Assembly: GCF_024666615.1 (NCBI RefSeq)
Contig: NZ_CP088297.1
Location: 3,224,001 to 3,288,000 of the forward strand
Direction: 5' to 3'
DNA from: Aquabacterium sp. J223
Lineage (GTDB): Bacteria > Pseudomonadota > Gammaproteobacteria > Burkholderiales > Burkholderiaceae_C
DNA: 64,000 nt
Shown in pieces: positions 39,269 to 51,165 of this stretch. Position 1 is the stretch's first letter. The number at the start of each line of letters is the position of its first letter. The position numbers and the translations under genes were made by a program. The notes beneath the pieces are model-generated. The model was not told where the DNA came from, searched no databases, and worked only from the letters and a program-made list of their open reading frames with translations.

Positions 39269-39458
39269 CCACCGCCTCATCGACCTGCTCGTCTGCCCCG
39301 TCTGCAAGGGGCCGCTGGAGATGGGGCGCGACGAGCAACAGCGCCCGGTGGAGCTGGTCTGTCACGCCGACCGGCTGGCCTTTCCCGTGCGCGACGGCAT
39401 CCCCATCATGCTGGAGGAGCAGGCGCGGCCGATGGAACCGCCGCCCAGCGCCGCGTGA
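39258..39458 (+). CDS. Trm112-family protein (YcaR-like)
   Basis: This 66-residue protein contains [12 protein letters not shown] and [25 protein letters not shown], the classical small Trm112p/DUF343 pattern found between lpxK and kdsB in many proteobacteria. Three cysteines (CPVC and C) could bind zinc, but the fourth ligand is replaced by His-Ala. It overlaps lpxK at its start and kdsB at its end (GTGA). Function in bacteria is not established. Confidence 0.9.
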   Translation: MTLDHRLIDLLVCPVCKGPLEMGRDEQQRPVELVCHADRLAFPVRDGIPIMLEEQARPMEPPPSAA

Positions 39459-40204
39459 GCTTCACCGTCCTGATCCCGGCCCGGCTGCGCTCGACCCGGC
39501 TGCCCGACAAGCCGCTGGCCGACATCGGCGGCCTGCCGATGGTGGTGCGGGTGGCGCGGCAGGCCTCTCGCAGCGGCGCGGACCGGGTGGTGGTGGCGGC
39601 GGACCATCCGCGCATCCTGCAGGCCTGCGCCACGCACGGCGTGACCGCGGTGGCCACGCGCGACGACCACGTCAGCGGCAGCGACCGGCTGGCCGAGGCC
39701 TGCGCGCAGCTCGGCCTGGACGGCGACACGGTGGTGGTCAACGTGCAGGGCGACGAGCCGCTGATCGATCCGGCGCTGATCGACGCCGTCGCGGGCCTGC
39801 TGCGGGCTCGACCCGACTGTGCGATGAGCACCGCGGCGCACCCGATCGCCGAGGTGGCCGACTGGCTCAACCCGAACGTGGTGAAGGTGGTGTGCGACGC
39901 ACGCGGCACCGCCCTGCTCTTCTCGCGCGCGCCGATCCCGGCGTGGCGCGACGCGCCGGCGGGCGCGCCGGCGCTGCCCGCACCAGCCCCGTTGCGCCAC
40001 ATCGGCCTGTACGCCTACCGCGCCGGCTTCCTGCGCCGCTACCCGACGTTGCCGCCGGCGCCGATCGAGGCGCTGGAATCGCTGGAACAGCTGCGGGCGC
40101 TGTGGCACGGCGAGCGCATCGCGGTGCACCGGTCCCCCGGCGCGCCGCCGCCCGGCGTCGACACCCCGCAGGACCTGGAGCGGGTGCGCGCGTTGGTTGG
40201 CTGA
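39455..40204 (+). CDS. kdsB: 3-deoxy-manno-octulosonate cytidylyltransferase
   Basis: This 249-residue enzyme activates Kdo as CMP-Kdo for lipopolysaccharide core synthesis. Motifs are [37 protein letters not shown] and [14 protein letters not shown], typical of KdsB. The GTG start overlaps the trm112-like stop by GTGA. Length matches E. coli KdsB (248). Confidence 0.97.
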   Translation: MSFTVLIPARLRSTRLPDKPLADIGGLPMVVRVARQASRSGADRVVVAADHPRILQACATHGVTAVATRDDHVSGSDRLAEACAQLGLDGDTVVVNVQGDEPLIDPALIDAVAGLLRARPDCAMSTAAHPIAEVADWLNPNVVKVVCDARGTALLFSRAPIPAWRDAPAGAPALPAPAPLRHIGLYAYRAGFLRRYPTLPPAPIEALESLEQLRALWHGERIAVHRSPGAPPPGVDTPQDLERVRALVG

Positions 40205-41011
<807 letters not shown>

Positions 41012-41043
41012 TCGATCCTCTGCTCGAACCGCCGTGACGACGA

Positions 41044-41065
41044 AGCCGCCTGCGGGCGGCTTTTT
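41044..41065 (+). terminator. Terminator of adk
   Basis: A 7-bp perfect stem (AGCCGCC / GGCGGCT) with a TGCG loop is followed by T5. It is 33 bp past the adk stop and 9 bp before the end of the converging ldcA-type gene. Confidence 0.85.
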
Positions 41066-41073
41066 CACGGGCG

Positions 41074-42859
<1,786 letters not shown>

Positions 42860-42912
42860 CTGAATCGTCTTCTGCCGACCGGCGTGCCGGGCGCGTCGCT
42901 TTGCGTATAGCT

Positions 42913-42988
42913 TGGTGGGTCGTGCGTGACTCGAACACGCGACCAACGGATTAAAAGTCCGCTGCTCTACCGACTGAGCTAACGACCC
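42913..42988 (-). tRNA. tRNA-Lys (anticodon UUU)
   Basis: On the minus strand GGGTCGT pairs perfectly with ACGACCC, followed by A and encoded CCA. The loop CTTTTAA gives anticodon UUU. It is 53 bp upstream of the CUU isoacceptor and probably cotranscribed with it; the body sequences are very similar, which suggests duplication. Confidence 0.97.
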
Positions 42989-43025
42989 GCTGAGTTGACG
43001 AGCAGGACCCTTCGACCCTGCAAGT

Positions 43026-43892
43026 TCACGCCTGCAGCTCGCTGTCCGCAGAGCCTGCCATTATAGCCACAACGGCAGCAGGTTCAGCGACCGCTGCATC
43101 GGCGCGACACAGGCAGCGCTCGATCAATTCGCCGGCCGCGACCAGCCCGAAGCTGGCGGTGACCGCGACGCTCGAGCCGTAGCCATGGCAGTTGAGGCTG
43201 CCGTCCACCGCGTCCGCACGCCCCGGCACGGCGCAGCCGTCCGACGGCGGCAGCGTGACCGGCTCGCGCGAGAACACGGCGGTGAGGCCGATGGGGCCCC
43301 GGCGCGGCGCACCATGGCGCTGGCGCAGCCGCTGGCGCAGGGTGGACAGCAGCGGGTCGTGCGTGGTGTCGGCGAGATCGGCCACTTCCACCCGGTGCGC
43401 CAGGCGCTTGCCGCCCGCCGCGCCCACGCACACCAGGGGCCAACCGCCGTGCAGCGACCAGGCGCCGAGCACCGCCTTGGCGTGGACCGCGTCGCAGGCG
43501 TCGATCACGCCGTCGACCGGTTCACCGGCCAGCAGTGCCGGCCAGTTGCCGTTCTCGACGAAGGCCTCGATCGGCCGCACGCGGCAGCCGGGATGGATGT
43601 CGGCGATGCGCTCGGCCAGGGCCTGCACCTTGGCCTGGCCGATGGTCGCGCCCAGCGCCTGCACCTGGCGGTTGATGTTGGACTCGGCGACATGGTCCAG
43701 GTCGACCAGCACCAGCGTCGCCACCCCGCTGCGCGCCAGCGCCTCGGCCGCCCAGGAGCCCACGCCGCCGACGCCCACCACCACCAGCCTCAAGGCCCGC
43801 AGGCGCTGGTAGCCGGCGTCGCCGTACAGCCGGCGCAGGCCGCCGAAGCGGCGCTCGAGATCGGCCTCGTCGACGCTGCTCAAGCGGCTCAT
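43026..43892 (-). CDS. tcdA: tRNA threonylcarbamoyladenosine dehydratase
   Basis: This 288-residue E1-like ThiF/MoeB-fold enzyme dehydrates t6A37 to cyclic t6A in tRNA. The nucleotide-binding site is VVVGVGGVGSWAAEALARSG and the NRQVQALGATIG region is typical of TcdA (CsdL). The conserved catalytic-loop segment SDGCAVPG and HGYGSSVAVTASFG follow. It starts within the ATGA overlap with yeeE, and two tRNA-Lys genes lie immediately downstream. Confidence 0.95.
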   Translation of the reverse strand: MSRLSSVDEADLERRFGGLRRLYGDAGYQRLRALRLVVVGVGGVGSWAAEALARSGVATLVLVDLDHVAESNINRQVQALGATIGQAKVQALAERIADIHPGCRVRPIEAFVENGNWPALLAGEPVDGVIDACDAVHAKAVLGAWSLHGGWPLVCVGAAGGKRLAHRVEVADLADTTHDPLLSTLRQRLRQRHGAPRRGPIGLTAVFSREPVTLPPSDGCAVPGRADAVDGSLNCHGYGSSVAVTASFGLVAAGELIERCLCRADAAVAEPAAVVAIMAGSADSELQA

Positions 43893-45011
43893 GCCTCGCG
43901 CTCCAGCCGCCACACCTGCCAGCGCAGCGTGCCCCAGCCGCCGGCCAGGATGCCGGCCAGCGCGAGCACGCTGCCGAGCGACAGCGTCGACAGCCCCGAG
44001 ATGCCCTGCCCCACCGTGCAGCCCAGCGCGGTGACGCCGCCGACGCCCATCAGCAGGCCGGCGGCCAGGTGACGGCCGAGGTCGCCGGCATTGGCGAAAC
44101 CCTCCCAGCGGAAGCTGCGGCTGGCCAGGGCCACCGCGGCCGAGCCCAGCACCACGCCGACCACGCTGACGATGCCCACCGTCAGCCGCTTGGCCGCGTC
44201 GCTGTAGAACAGCAGCCAGTCCAGCGTGTAGGCGATCGGGGCGACGAAGCTGAAGGCCTCCATGCGCTGCGAGTTGGTGGCGAGGAAGGCCTCCTGCAGC
44301 GTCGACGGGTCCTCGGCCACGTGGCCCCAGGTGCCCGACACCCACCACATGGCGCCGACCGCCAGGCCGACGCCGACGCCGCCCAGCCAGACCGCACCCG
44401 ACCGGCCTTCGGGCCGCCGCAGCACCCAGGCGACCAGCGCCAGGGCCAGGCCGCCGCCGAGCGCGGCGGCCCACACCTGCACGCTGCCGCCGGCGCCGGC
44501 GGTCAGCAGCGACGGCAGGTCCTGACCGGTGGGCAGCGCCACGACTGCACGGTCCACCGTCTGCACCCGCCACACCGCCGTCAGCCCGCGCAGCGTGGCG
44601 AACGCGGCCAGGCCGATGACGAGGAAGACCACCAGCGACTTCAGGTTGCCGCCGCCGAGCCGGATCAGCGTCTTGCTGCCGCAGCCCGAGCCGAGCACCA
44701 TGCCGATGCCGAACAGCAGGCCGCCGACCAGCGTCGACAGCCACAGCAGCCCTGGCCCGCCATACAGCGTCTTCGTCGCATCGAGAACACCCGACGCGAC
44801 GCCGCCGCTGAAGCACAGCATCGCGACGGCCATCGCCAGCACCCACATGCGCATGCGCGTCCAGTCGCCCATGCTCACGATGTCGGCCACCGCGCCCATG
44901 GTGCAGAAATGGGTGCGCTGGGCGATGGCGCCGAAGGCGAAGGCCAGGCCGAAGGCGGCCCACAGCACCCACTGGCGGGCCTGCTCGACGGCGTCGGGGG
45001 GTCAGCTCCAT
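43889..45011 (-). pseudogene. YeeE/YedE (DUF395) sulphur-compound transporter, frameshifted near its start
   Basis: This is a polytopic membrane protein with about ten helices and three conserved Cys motifs: RTHFCTMGAV, GSGCGSKTLI and ALGCTVGQG, as in thiosulphate-type permeases of the YeeE family. The frame at 44968 begins inside the first helix. The natural ATG (45011) gives MELTP and then leaves the frame at a C6 run on the coding strand (plus-strand G6, 44996-45001); removing one base gives MELTPDAVEQARQWVLW and 373 residues. It is coupled to tcdA. The break is probably a consensus error. Confidence 0.87.
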
Positions 45012-45092
45012 GGCGGTCGGGTCGACAAGCAAACGCCGCCGGCCCGTGGCACGGACGCGGCGGCGGGAGGTGGGACGAAGGGAGGCCGCGCG

Positions 45093-45878
45093 CTACTTCA
45101 ACGCCGCCATGCGGTCGCGGCCGGCCTGCGCCGCTTCCGACTTCGGATAGGTCTTCAGCAGCTCCTCCAGCGTGCGGCGGGCGCTGCGGCTGTCCTTCAT
45201 CTCGATCTGGCAGTTGGCGATGGCCAGCAGCGCCTCGGGCGCCCGCGGGTGCTCCGGCGCGCCGCTGACGAAACCGCGGAAGCTGGCGATGGCGCCGGCG
45301 TAGTCGCGCCGGCCGTACAGCGCGTTGCCGAGCCAGAAGCGGGCCGCGTCGGCATAGCCGCTGGCGGGGTAGCGCTTGAGCAGGGCCGAGAAGGCCGACG
45401 ACGCGGCCGGGAAGTCGCCGTTGCGCAGCAGGGCCACGGCCTCCTCGTACTGGCGCTTCTCGTCGGCCTCGACCAGGAACTCCTTGCCGTCGAGCGACAC
45501 CTTCTGCGGCTCCAGCTTGCGGATGCGTTCCTCCACGCCCTGGCTGATGTCGCGCTGCCGGCGCTGCACCTCGGCCACGTCGCGCGCCAGCTGCTCGTCG
45601 CGGCCACGCAGCTGGGCGATCTCGCCGCGCAGCGCTTCCATCGCCGTCGTCGCCTCCAGCAGGCTGCGGCGCAGCTGCTGGATCTGCTCGGTCAGCTGCG
45701 CCTGTTCGGTCTGGCGGGCGCGGGCCTGCTCGTCCAGCCGGGCACGCAGTTCGAGGATGGCGCGCCGCGCCTCGTCGTCGGAGAACAGCGCGGACGCCGA
45801 CAGCGGCGCGAACGCGGCGGCGAGCGCCAGCGCCCACGGCGCCGCGCGGCGCCGCAGCGATGACGTCGGGGCTCTCAT
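45093..45878 (-). CDS. cpoB: Cell division coordinator CpoB (YbgF)
   Basis: This 261-residue periplasmic protein has a signal peptide (ALALAAAFAPLSASA), a long coiled coil (about 40-115, RRAILELRARLDEQARARQ...), and C-terminal TPR repeats (YEEAVALLRNGDFPAASSAFSALLKRYP, ADAARFWLGNALYGRRDYAGAIASF). It is the last gene of the tolB-pal-cpoB set and links Tol-Pal function to peptidoglycan synthesis. Start at MRAPTSSLRR, 20 bp after the pal stop. Confidence 0.94.
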   Translation of the reverse strand: MRAPTSSLRRRAAPWALALAAAFAPLSASALFSDDEARRAILELRARLDEQARARQTEQAQLTEQIQQLRRSLLEATTAMEALRGEIAQLRGRDEQLARDVAEVQRRQRDISQGVEERIRKLEPQKVSLDGKEFLVEADEKRQYEEAVALLRNGDFPAASSAFSALLKRYPASGYADAARFWLGNALYGRRDYAGAIASFRGFVSGAPEHPRAPEALLAIANCQIEMKDSRSARRTLEELLKTYPKSEAAQAGRDRMAALK

Positions 45879-45898
45879 CGGCAGGGGGTGGGCCACGC

Positions 45899-46465
45899 TC
45901 AGCGGTCCTTGATCTCGGCGCGGCGGTTCTGCGCGTAGGCCGACTCGTCGCTGCCCTGCACCGCCGGCCGCTCCTTGCCGTAGCTCACCGCCTCGAGCTG
46001 CGACTCGGACGCGCCGAGCACCGTCATCGCCCGCAGCACCGACTCGGCCCGCTTCTGGCCCAGCGCCAGGTTGTACTCGCGGCCGCCGCGCTCGTCGGTG
46101 TGGCCCTCGACGGTGACCTTGAGCTGGCGGTTGCCCTGCAGCCGCTTGGCGTGGTTCTCGACCACCGGCCGGTACTCGTCCTTGACGCTGAAGCTGTCGA
46201 AGTCGAAGTAGACCGTGCGCGGCAGGTTGGCGCCGGCGTTGGCGGCGGCGTTGCGGTTCAGGTCCACCGTGGCCACGCCGGACTGGCTGCCGGCGCCGGC
46301 CTGGGCGCCGCTGCCGGCACCCGCGCCGGCCGTGGTGTTGCGGCTCTCGACGGGCGCCTGCTCGTCGAGCTTGACGCCGGAGGCGCAGCCGCCGAGCACG
46401 CCGGCGACGATGAGCAGCGAGAGACCGGCGCACAGGCGGCCGGCGAAAGAAGACGAGGTCGTCAT
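45899..46465 (-). CDS. pal: Peptidoglycan-associated lipoprotein Pal
   Basis: This 188-residue outer-membrane lipoprotein anchors the Tol system to the cell wall. The lipobox ends at Cys27 (AGVLGGC). A flexible Gly/Ala-rich stretch (TTAGAGAGSGAQAGAGSQSG) precedes the OmpA C-terminal domain with VYFDFDSFSVKDEYRPVVENHAK and GHTDERGGREYNLALGQKRA, the peptidoglycan-binding motif. AGGAG precedes the ATG. Confidence 0.97.
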   Translation of the reverse strand: MTTSSSFAGRLCAGLSLLIVAGVLGGCASGVKLDEQAPVESRNTTAGAGAGSGAQAGAGSQSGVATVDLNRNAAANAGANLPRTVYFDFDSFSVKDEYRPVVENHAKRLQGNRQLKVTVEGHTDERGGREYNLALGQKRAESVLRAMTVLGASESQLEAVSYGKERPAVQGSDESAYAQNRRAEIKDR

Positions 46466-46519
46466 GGAGGGGCTCCTCTGCAAGGAAACGAAGGTGTAAT
46501 CGGTGAGCGGCCCGGTGCG

Positions 46520-47850
46520 CTATCGGCCAAAAGGCCCCCACACCGGCTCGCGCATGTCGATGCCGCTGGTGACCAGCGGACGGCGCGCCCGGCCGTCGAC
46601 GGTCGAGCTCATCAGCACGTCGCGCCCGCCCTGCCGGGTGGCGTAGACGAGCAGCCGGCCATTGGGCGCGAAGCTCGGGCTCTCGTCATCGTTCGTGTCG
46701 CTGATGACCGAGACGTTGCCGCCGGCGAGGTCCAGCACCGCCACCTTGAAGGCATTGCCCTGGCGGGTGACGTAGGCCAGCTGGCGGCCGTCCGGGCTGA
46801 TCGACGGGCTGATGTTGTAGTTGCCGGAGAAGGTGACGCGCTCGGCGTTGCCGCCGCCGGCGGGCATGCGGTAGACCTGCGGCTGCCCGCCGCGGTCGCT
46901 GACGAAATACAGCAGCTTGCCGTCGGCGCTGAACACCGGCTCGGTGTCGATGGCCGAGCTCTGCGTGATGCGGCGCGGCGTGCCGCCGTCGCGACCGATG
47001 AGGTAGAGCTGGCTGCCGCCGCCGAGCGTCAGCGTCACCGCCAGCTGCGAGCCGTCGGGCGACCAGGCCGGGGCGCTGTTCGAGCCGCGGAAGTTGGCCA
47101 CCTGCCGGCGCTGGCCGCTCTGCACGTCCTGCACCCAGACCACCGCCTTCTGCGTCTCGAAGGACACGTAGGCCAGTTCGCGGCCGTTGGGCGCCCAGGC
47201 CGGCGAGATGATGGGCTCGGGCGAGTTCAGCGCCACCTGCCCGCCCTCGCCGTCGGCGTCGGTCACGCGCAGCGTGTAGCGCCCCGCGCCGCGGGTGACG
47301 TAGGCGATGCGGGTGGCCGCCACGCCCTTCTCGCCGGTGATGCGCTCGTACACCGCGTCGGCGATGCGGTGCGCCGCCAGCCGCAGATCGGCGGCGGCCA
47401 CCGCGTAGCTCTGGCCGCCAAGGTCGCTGCCGCGCACCACGTCCCACAGCTTGTAGCGCACGTCGTAGCGGCCATCGGCCAGGCGGCTGACCGAGCCGAC
47501 CACCAGCGCATCGGCGCCGCGGTTGCGCCAATCGGCCACCACCGGCTGGCTCAGCTCGTCCAGGCCGGGCTGGGCGTCGATGCCACGGAAGACGCCGCTG
47601 CGCTCCAGGTCGGCGCGCACGATGGCCGCCACCGGCTGGCCGCCGGACGCCTCGTCGCGGAACGGCGCGATGGCGATCGGCAGCTGGGTGGCGCCGACGC
47701 CGCTGATGTCGACGCGGAACTGGGCCAGGGCCGGCGCCGCCAGCCCCGCCCCGAACAGGGCGAGGCAGTCGCGGCGTGGCAGCTTGAAGGGGCGGTCGCC
47801 GCGGCGACCGCACGGTGCTGGAATGGGGTGGGGCGTTCGGGCTGGGTCAT
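46520..47850 (-). CDS. tolB: Tol-Pal system protein TolB (start probably frameshifted)
   Basis: TolB is the periplasmic beta-propeller of the Tol system. Repeats such as APAWSPDGSQLAVTLTL, TEPVFSADGKLLYFVSDRGG and SPSISPDGRQLAYVTR and the N-domain FRVDISGVGATQLPIAIAPF are clear. In the main frame no ATG, GTG or TTG exists near the expected start; the only good start, ATG at 47850 (MTQPERP...), is in another frame. Adding one base to the G4 run at 47789-47792 joins them as ...ATAPFKLPRRDCLALFGAG, giving a 443-residue precursor with a twin-Arg-like/hydrophobic leader and AAPALAQ cleavage. I report the combined extent; tolB is essential for envelope stability, so loss is unlikely. Confidence 0.85.
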
Positions 47851-48087
47851 CACGAGCCGAGGCGCGGGCAAGGCGCGGGCCAAGTCGTACCCGCGCGGCG
47901 AGGAACCGGCCGGCAAGGGCCGATGCCCATGGGCATCCGGTGGCGCGGCCGGCATTGTAGGCACGGCCCGTGGCGGCGGGGCCAAGCCCCCGGATGGAGC
48001 CCGGGGCCGCCGGTTGCTGAAGCGCCCGGTCATGGGCCGCCGCTAGCATGGGCTGTGCGCGCCCGACCCATCACAGGAGAACCGCCG

Positions 48088-49125
48088 ATGCCCCAGTCCG
48101 TGGTCCGGCTTGCGCCGCAGACGAATTCCCACCTCCCGCCGCCCGACCGGGTGGACGCGCCGCGTCTGCTCGTGCGCGACATCGCCTCGCCGGCCGCGCT
48201 GCGGGCGGAGCTGCTGGCCGGCCTGCTGGCCGAGGCGCCCACCATCGCGCCGAAGCACCTGTACGACGGCCAGGGCGCGGCGCTGTACGACGCGCTGGTG
48301 CGGCTGGACGAGTACCTTCCCCCGCGCCTGGAAGCCGCGCTGTTCCAGCGCCACCGCGCGGCCATCCTGCAGGCGCTGCCGCAAGCCGCGCAGTGGATCG
48401 ACCTGGGTTGCGGTGACGGCGCCAAGGCGCGGCCCTGGCTGCGAGCCACCGGCGCCCGCCGGTACGTCGGGGTCGACATCGCGCCGGACTGGCTGGCCGA
48501 CACGCTTCGCCGCACCGCGGCCGACGCGCCGGAGCTGGACGTGGTCGGCGTGGTGACCGACTTCAGCCGGTCGCTGGACCTGCAGGCGCTGCTGGGCGAA
48601 TCGTCGGCGCCGCGGGTGTTCTTCTACCCCGGCTCGTCGATCGGCAACTTCGAGCGTTCGCAGGCGCTGGCGCTGCTGAAGGCGGTGCGCGGCCACCTGC
48701 ACGGACCCGCCGACCGCCTGTTCATCGGCGTCGACGGCGTCAAGGCCGAACCGGTGCTGGTGGCGGCCTACGACGACGCGCTCGGCGTGACCGCCGCCTT
48801 CAACCGCAACGTGCTGCGGGCGGTGAACCGGGCGCTGGGCAGCGACTTCGACCCGCGGGCGTTCGACCACCAGGCGGTGTTCGACCGCGAGGCGTCGCGC
48901 ATCGAGATGCGGCTGGTGCCCCGGCGTGACCAGCTGGTGCGCCTGCCCGGCGCGCCGGAGGGCGAGCGCTGCTTCGAGGCGGGCCAGCCCCTCGTCACCG
49001 AGCACTCGCACAAGTGGGCGACGGCCGCCTTCGCCGACCTGTTGCGCGACGCCGGCTTCGGCCGGGTGCTGCCCTTCGACGATGGCGAGGGGTACGCCGT
49101 CTTCGTGGCGGGGGCGATGTCGTGA
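48088..49125 (+). CDS. egtD: L-histidine N-alpha-methyltransferase
   Basis: This 345-residue SAM enzyme makes hercynine from histidine in ergothioneine synthesis. The characteristic N-terminus (TIAPKHLYDGQGAALYDALVRLDEYLPPRLEAALF), SAM site WIDLGCGDGAKARPWL, FFYPGSSIGNF and RIEMRLVP are conserved in EgtD. AGGAG precedes the ATG. Its stop overlaps the egtB start by GTGA. Confidence 0.95.
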   Translation: MPQSVVRLAPQTNSHLPPPDRVDAPRLLVRDIASPAALRAELLAGLLAEAPTIAPKHLYDGQGAALYDALVRLDEYLPPRLEAALFQRHRAAILQALPQAAQWIDLGCGDGAKARPWLRATGARRYVGVDIAPDWLADTLRRTAADAPELDVVGVVTDFSRSLDLQALLGESSAPRVFFYPGSSIGNFERSQALALLKAVRGHLHGPADRLFIGVDGVKAEPVLVAAYDDALGVTAAFNRNVLRAVNRALGSDFDPRAFDHQAVFDREASRIEMRLVPRRDQLVRLPGAPEGERCFEAGQPLVTEHSHKWATAAFADLLRDAGFGRVLPFDDGEGYAVFVAGAMS

Positions 49126-50384
49126 GCGGGGTCAACACCGTCGCACTCGCACGGCGCCTGGCGGACGTGCGGCGGCAGAGCATGGCGCTGGCCGAGGGCC
49201 TGTCCGCCGAGGACTGCCAGCTGCAGTCCATGGACGATGCCAGCCCGGTGAAGTGGCACCTGGCCCACACCACCTGGTTCTTCGAGACCTTCGTGCTCGA
49301 CGGCCAGGCCGGCTACCGCGCCTTCGACGAACGCTACCGCGTGCTCTTCAACTCCTACTACGTCGGCGTCGGCGAGCGCTTCGCGCGGCCGCAGCGCGGC
49401 CTGCTGTCGCGGCCGTCGCTGGACGACGTCATGGCCTACCGGCGGCACGTCGACGAGGCGCTGGCGCAGGCGCTGCGCCGGGGGCCGACGCCGCGCCAGG
49501 CCGAGCTGCTGACGCTGGGCCTGCACCACGAGCAGCAGCACCAGGAGCTGATCCTCACCGACCTGCTGCACCACTTCAGCGTCAACCCGCTGGCGCCGGC
49601 ATACCGGCCGGCGGCGGCGGTCGCCAGTTCACCGCCGCGGCCGATGCGCTTCGTCGACCACGCCGGCGGCGCGGTCGAGATCGGCGCCGAGGCCACCGGC
49701 TTCGCCTTCGACAACGAACGGCCACGCCACACCGTCTGGCTCGCCCCCTATGCGCTGGCCGACCGGCTCGTCACCGAAGGCGAGTACCTGGCCTTCGTCG
49801 AGGACGGTGGCTACCGGGAGCCGCGCTGGTGGCTGTCCGACGGCTGGGACGCGGTGCAGCGCCTGGGCTGGCGGGCGCCGCTGTACTGGCGCGAGGAGGC
49901 GGCTGGCGTCTGGCGACGCTTCGGCCTGCTCGGGCTGCAGCCCCTGCGCACGGACGCGCCGGTGTGCCACGTCAGCTACTACGAGGCCGACGCCTACGCC
50001 CGCTGGGCCGGCGCCCGGCTGCCCACCGAGGCCGAATGGGAACACGCCGCCATCGTGGCGCTGGCCGAGGGCCGCGCCGCGACCGGCACCCTGCTGGAGG
50101 ACGGCCGCTTCGCGCCGCAGCCCGCCCGTCCGGTGGCCGACGGTGGGCTGGCGCAGCTGCCCGGCGACTGCTGGCAGTGGACCGCCAGCGCCTACCTGCC
50201 CTACCCCGGCTTCCGCACCGACGAGGGCGCCGTCGGCGAGTACAACGGCAAGTTCATGGTCAACCAGATGGTGCTGCGCGGAGGCTCCTGCGCCACGCCC
50301 CGCAGCCACTGGCGCGCGAGCTACCGCAACTTCTTCCCGGCCGGCGCCCGCTGGCAGTTCAGTGGCGTGCGTCTGGCGCGCTGA
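49122..50384 (+). CDS. egtB: Hercynine oxygenase (sulfoxide synthase) EgtB
   Basis: This 420-residue non-haem iron enzyme joins hercynine to a thiol (gamma-glutamylcysteine or cysteine) as sulfoxide. The DinB-like domain supplies iron ligands (WHLAHTTWFFE and LHHEQQHQE), and the FGE-sulfatase domain is C-terminal (VCHVSYYEADAYARWAGARLPTEAEWE, MVLRGGSCATPRSHWRASYRNFF). It starts with GTG in the overlap with egtD. No egtA, egtC or egtE is nearby, so the thiol donor and C-S lyase must come from elsewhere. Confidence 0.94.
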   Translation: MSGVNTVALARRLADVRRQSMALAEGLSAEDCQLQSMDDASPVKWHLAHTTWFFETFVLDGQAGYRAFDERYRVLFNSYYVGVGERFARPQRGLLSRPSLDDVMAYRRHVDEALAQALRRGPTPRQAELLTLGLHHEQQHQELILTDLLHHFSVNPLAPAYRPAAAVASSPPRPMRFVDHAGGAVEIGAEATGFAFDNERPRHTVWLAPYALADRLVTEGEYLAFVEDGGYREPRWWLSDGWDAVQRLGWRAPLYWREEAAGVWRRFGLLGLQPLRTDAPVCHVSYYEADAYARWAGARLPTEAEWEHAAIVALAEGRAATGTLLEDGRFAPQPARPVADGGLAQLPGDCWQWTASAYLPYPGFRTDEGAVGEYNGKFMVNQMVLRGGSCATPRSHWRASYRNFFPAGARWQFSGVRLAR

Positions 50385-50674
50385 CGCCGGACGACCCCCG
50401 ACGCGGCATCGGCCGCCGTCGCCGCGCCGGACTCACGGTCGGCGCGGGTCGACCGGCAAGGTCGACAAGGTCGGCAAGAACGACACATCCGGAGACGGTC
50501 TTACAAAAGAAATCGCCGGGCCAGGATTCACATCCCAGACCCGGCGTTCAAGTTCCCCGAGCGTCGTCGTTCTTGTTGTCGCCCGGCCGGCGCTCGCTTT
50601 CACCGTCCGGGCAAGATCCTGTTGCAAACAACGTGCCACTGTGCCGGCCGCCACGGTCCCGGGGCGGGCAGCCC
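50385..50674. other. 290-bp gap between convergent egtB and aroQ
   Basis: I see no gene. The stretch is slightly AT-richer than its surroundings around 50490-50640 and has a short direct repeat (CAAGGTCGACAAGGTCGGCAAG in overlapping form, 50458-50479). No clear Rho-independent terminator is present for either gene. Confidence 0.4.
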
Positions 50675-51136
50675 TCACGCCGCGCCGCGCCGCTGCCGCA
50701 CCAGGCCTTCGACCGCCAGCCGGTAACCGTCGATGCCGAAGCCGACCACGACGCCGGCGGCCGCCGGCGACACGAACGAATGGTGGCGGAACGCCTCGCG
50801 CGCATGCACGTTGGAGATGTGCACCTCCACCACCGGCACCTGCGCGCCCTTGATGGCGTCGTGCAGCGCCACCGACGTGTGGGTGTAGGCGCCGGGGTTG
50901 AACACCACCCCGAGCAGCGTGCCGGCGGCCACCCGCCGCCCGGCGTCCTGCAGGGCGTCGATCAGTTCGCCCTCGTGGTTGCTCTGCCGGCATTCCACCT
51001 GGCAGCCCAGCGCGGCGGCCGCTTCGGCGCACAGGCGCTCCACGTCGGCCAGCGTGGCGCTGCCGTACACCGCCGGCTCGCGCTGGCCGAGCAGGTTGAG
51101 GTTGGGGCCGTTGAGGATGAGGAGGGTCGGGGGCAT
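50675..51136 (-). CDS. aroQ: 3-dehydroquinate dehydratase, type II
   Basis: This 153-residue enzyme converts 3-dehydroquinate to 3-dehydroshikimate. Motifs are [20 protein letters not shown] (active-site Arg/Tyr loop), [15 protein letters not shown] and [16 protein letters not shown]. It is 29 bp downstream of rng and closes the leftward cluster. Length matches the ~150-residue dodecameric type II enzymes. Confidence 0.97.
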   Translation of the reverse strand: MPPTLLILNGPNLNLLGQREPAVYGSATLADVERLCAEAAAALGCQVECRQSNHEGELIDALQDAGRRVAAGTLLGVVFNPGAYTHTSVALHDAIKGAQVPVVEVHISNVHAREAFRHHSFVSPAAAGVVVGFGIDGYRLAVEGLVRQRRGAA

Positions 51137-51165
51137 GGCAGGTCCGGGTGTCGGCATGGCGCGGG

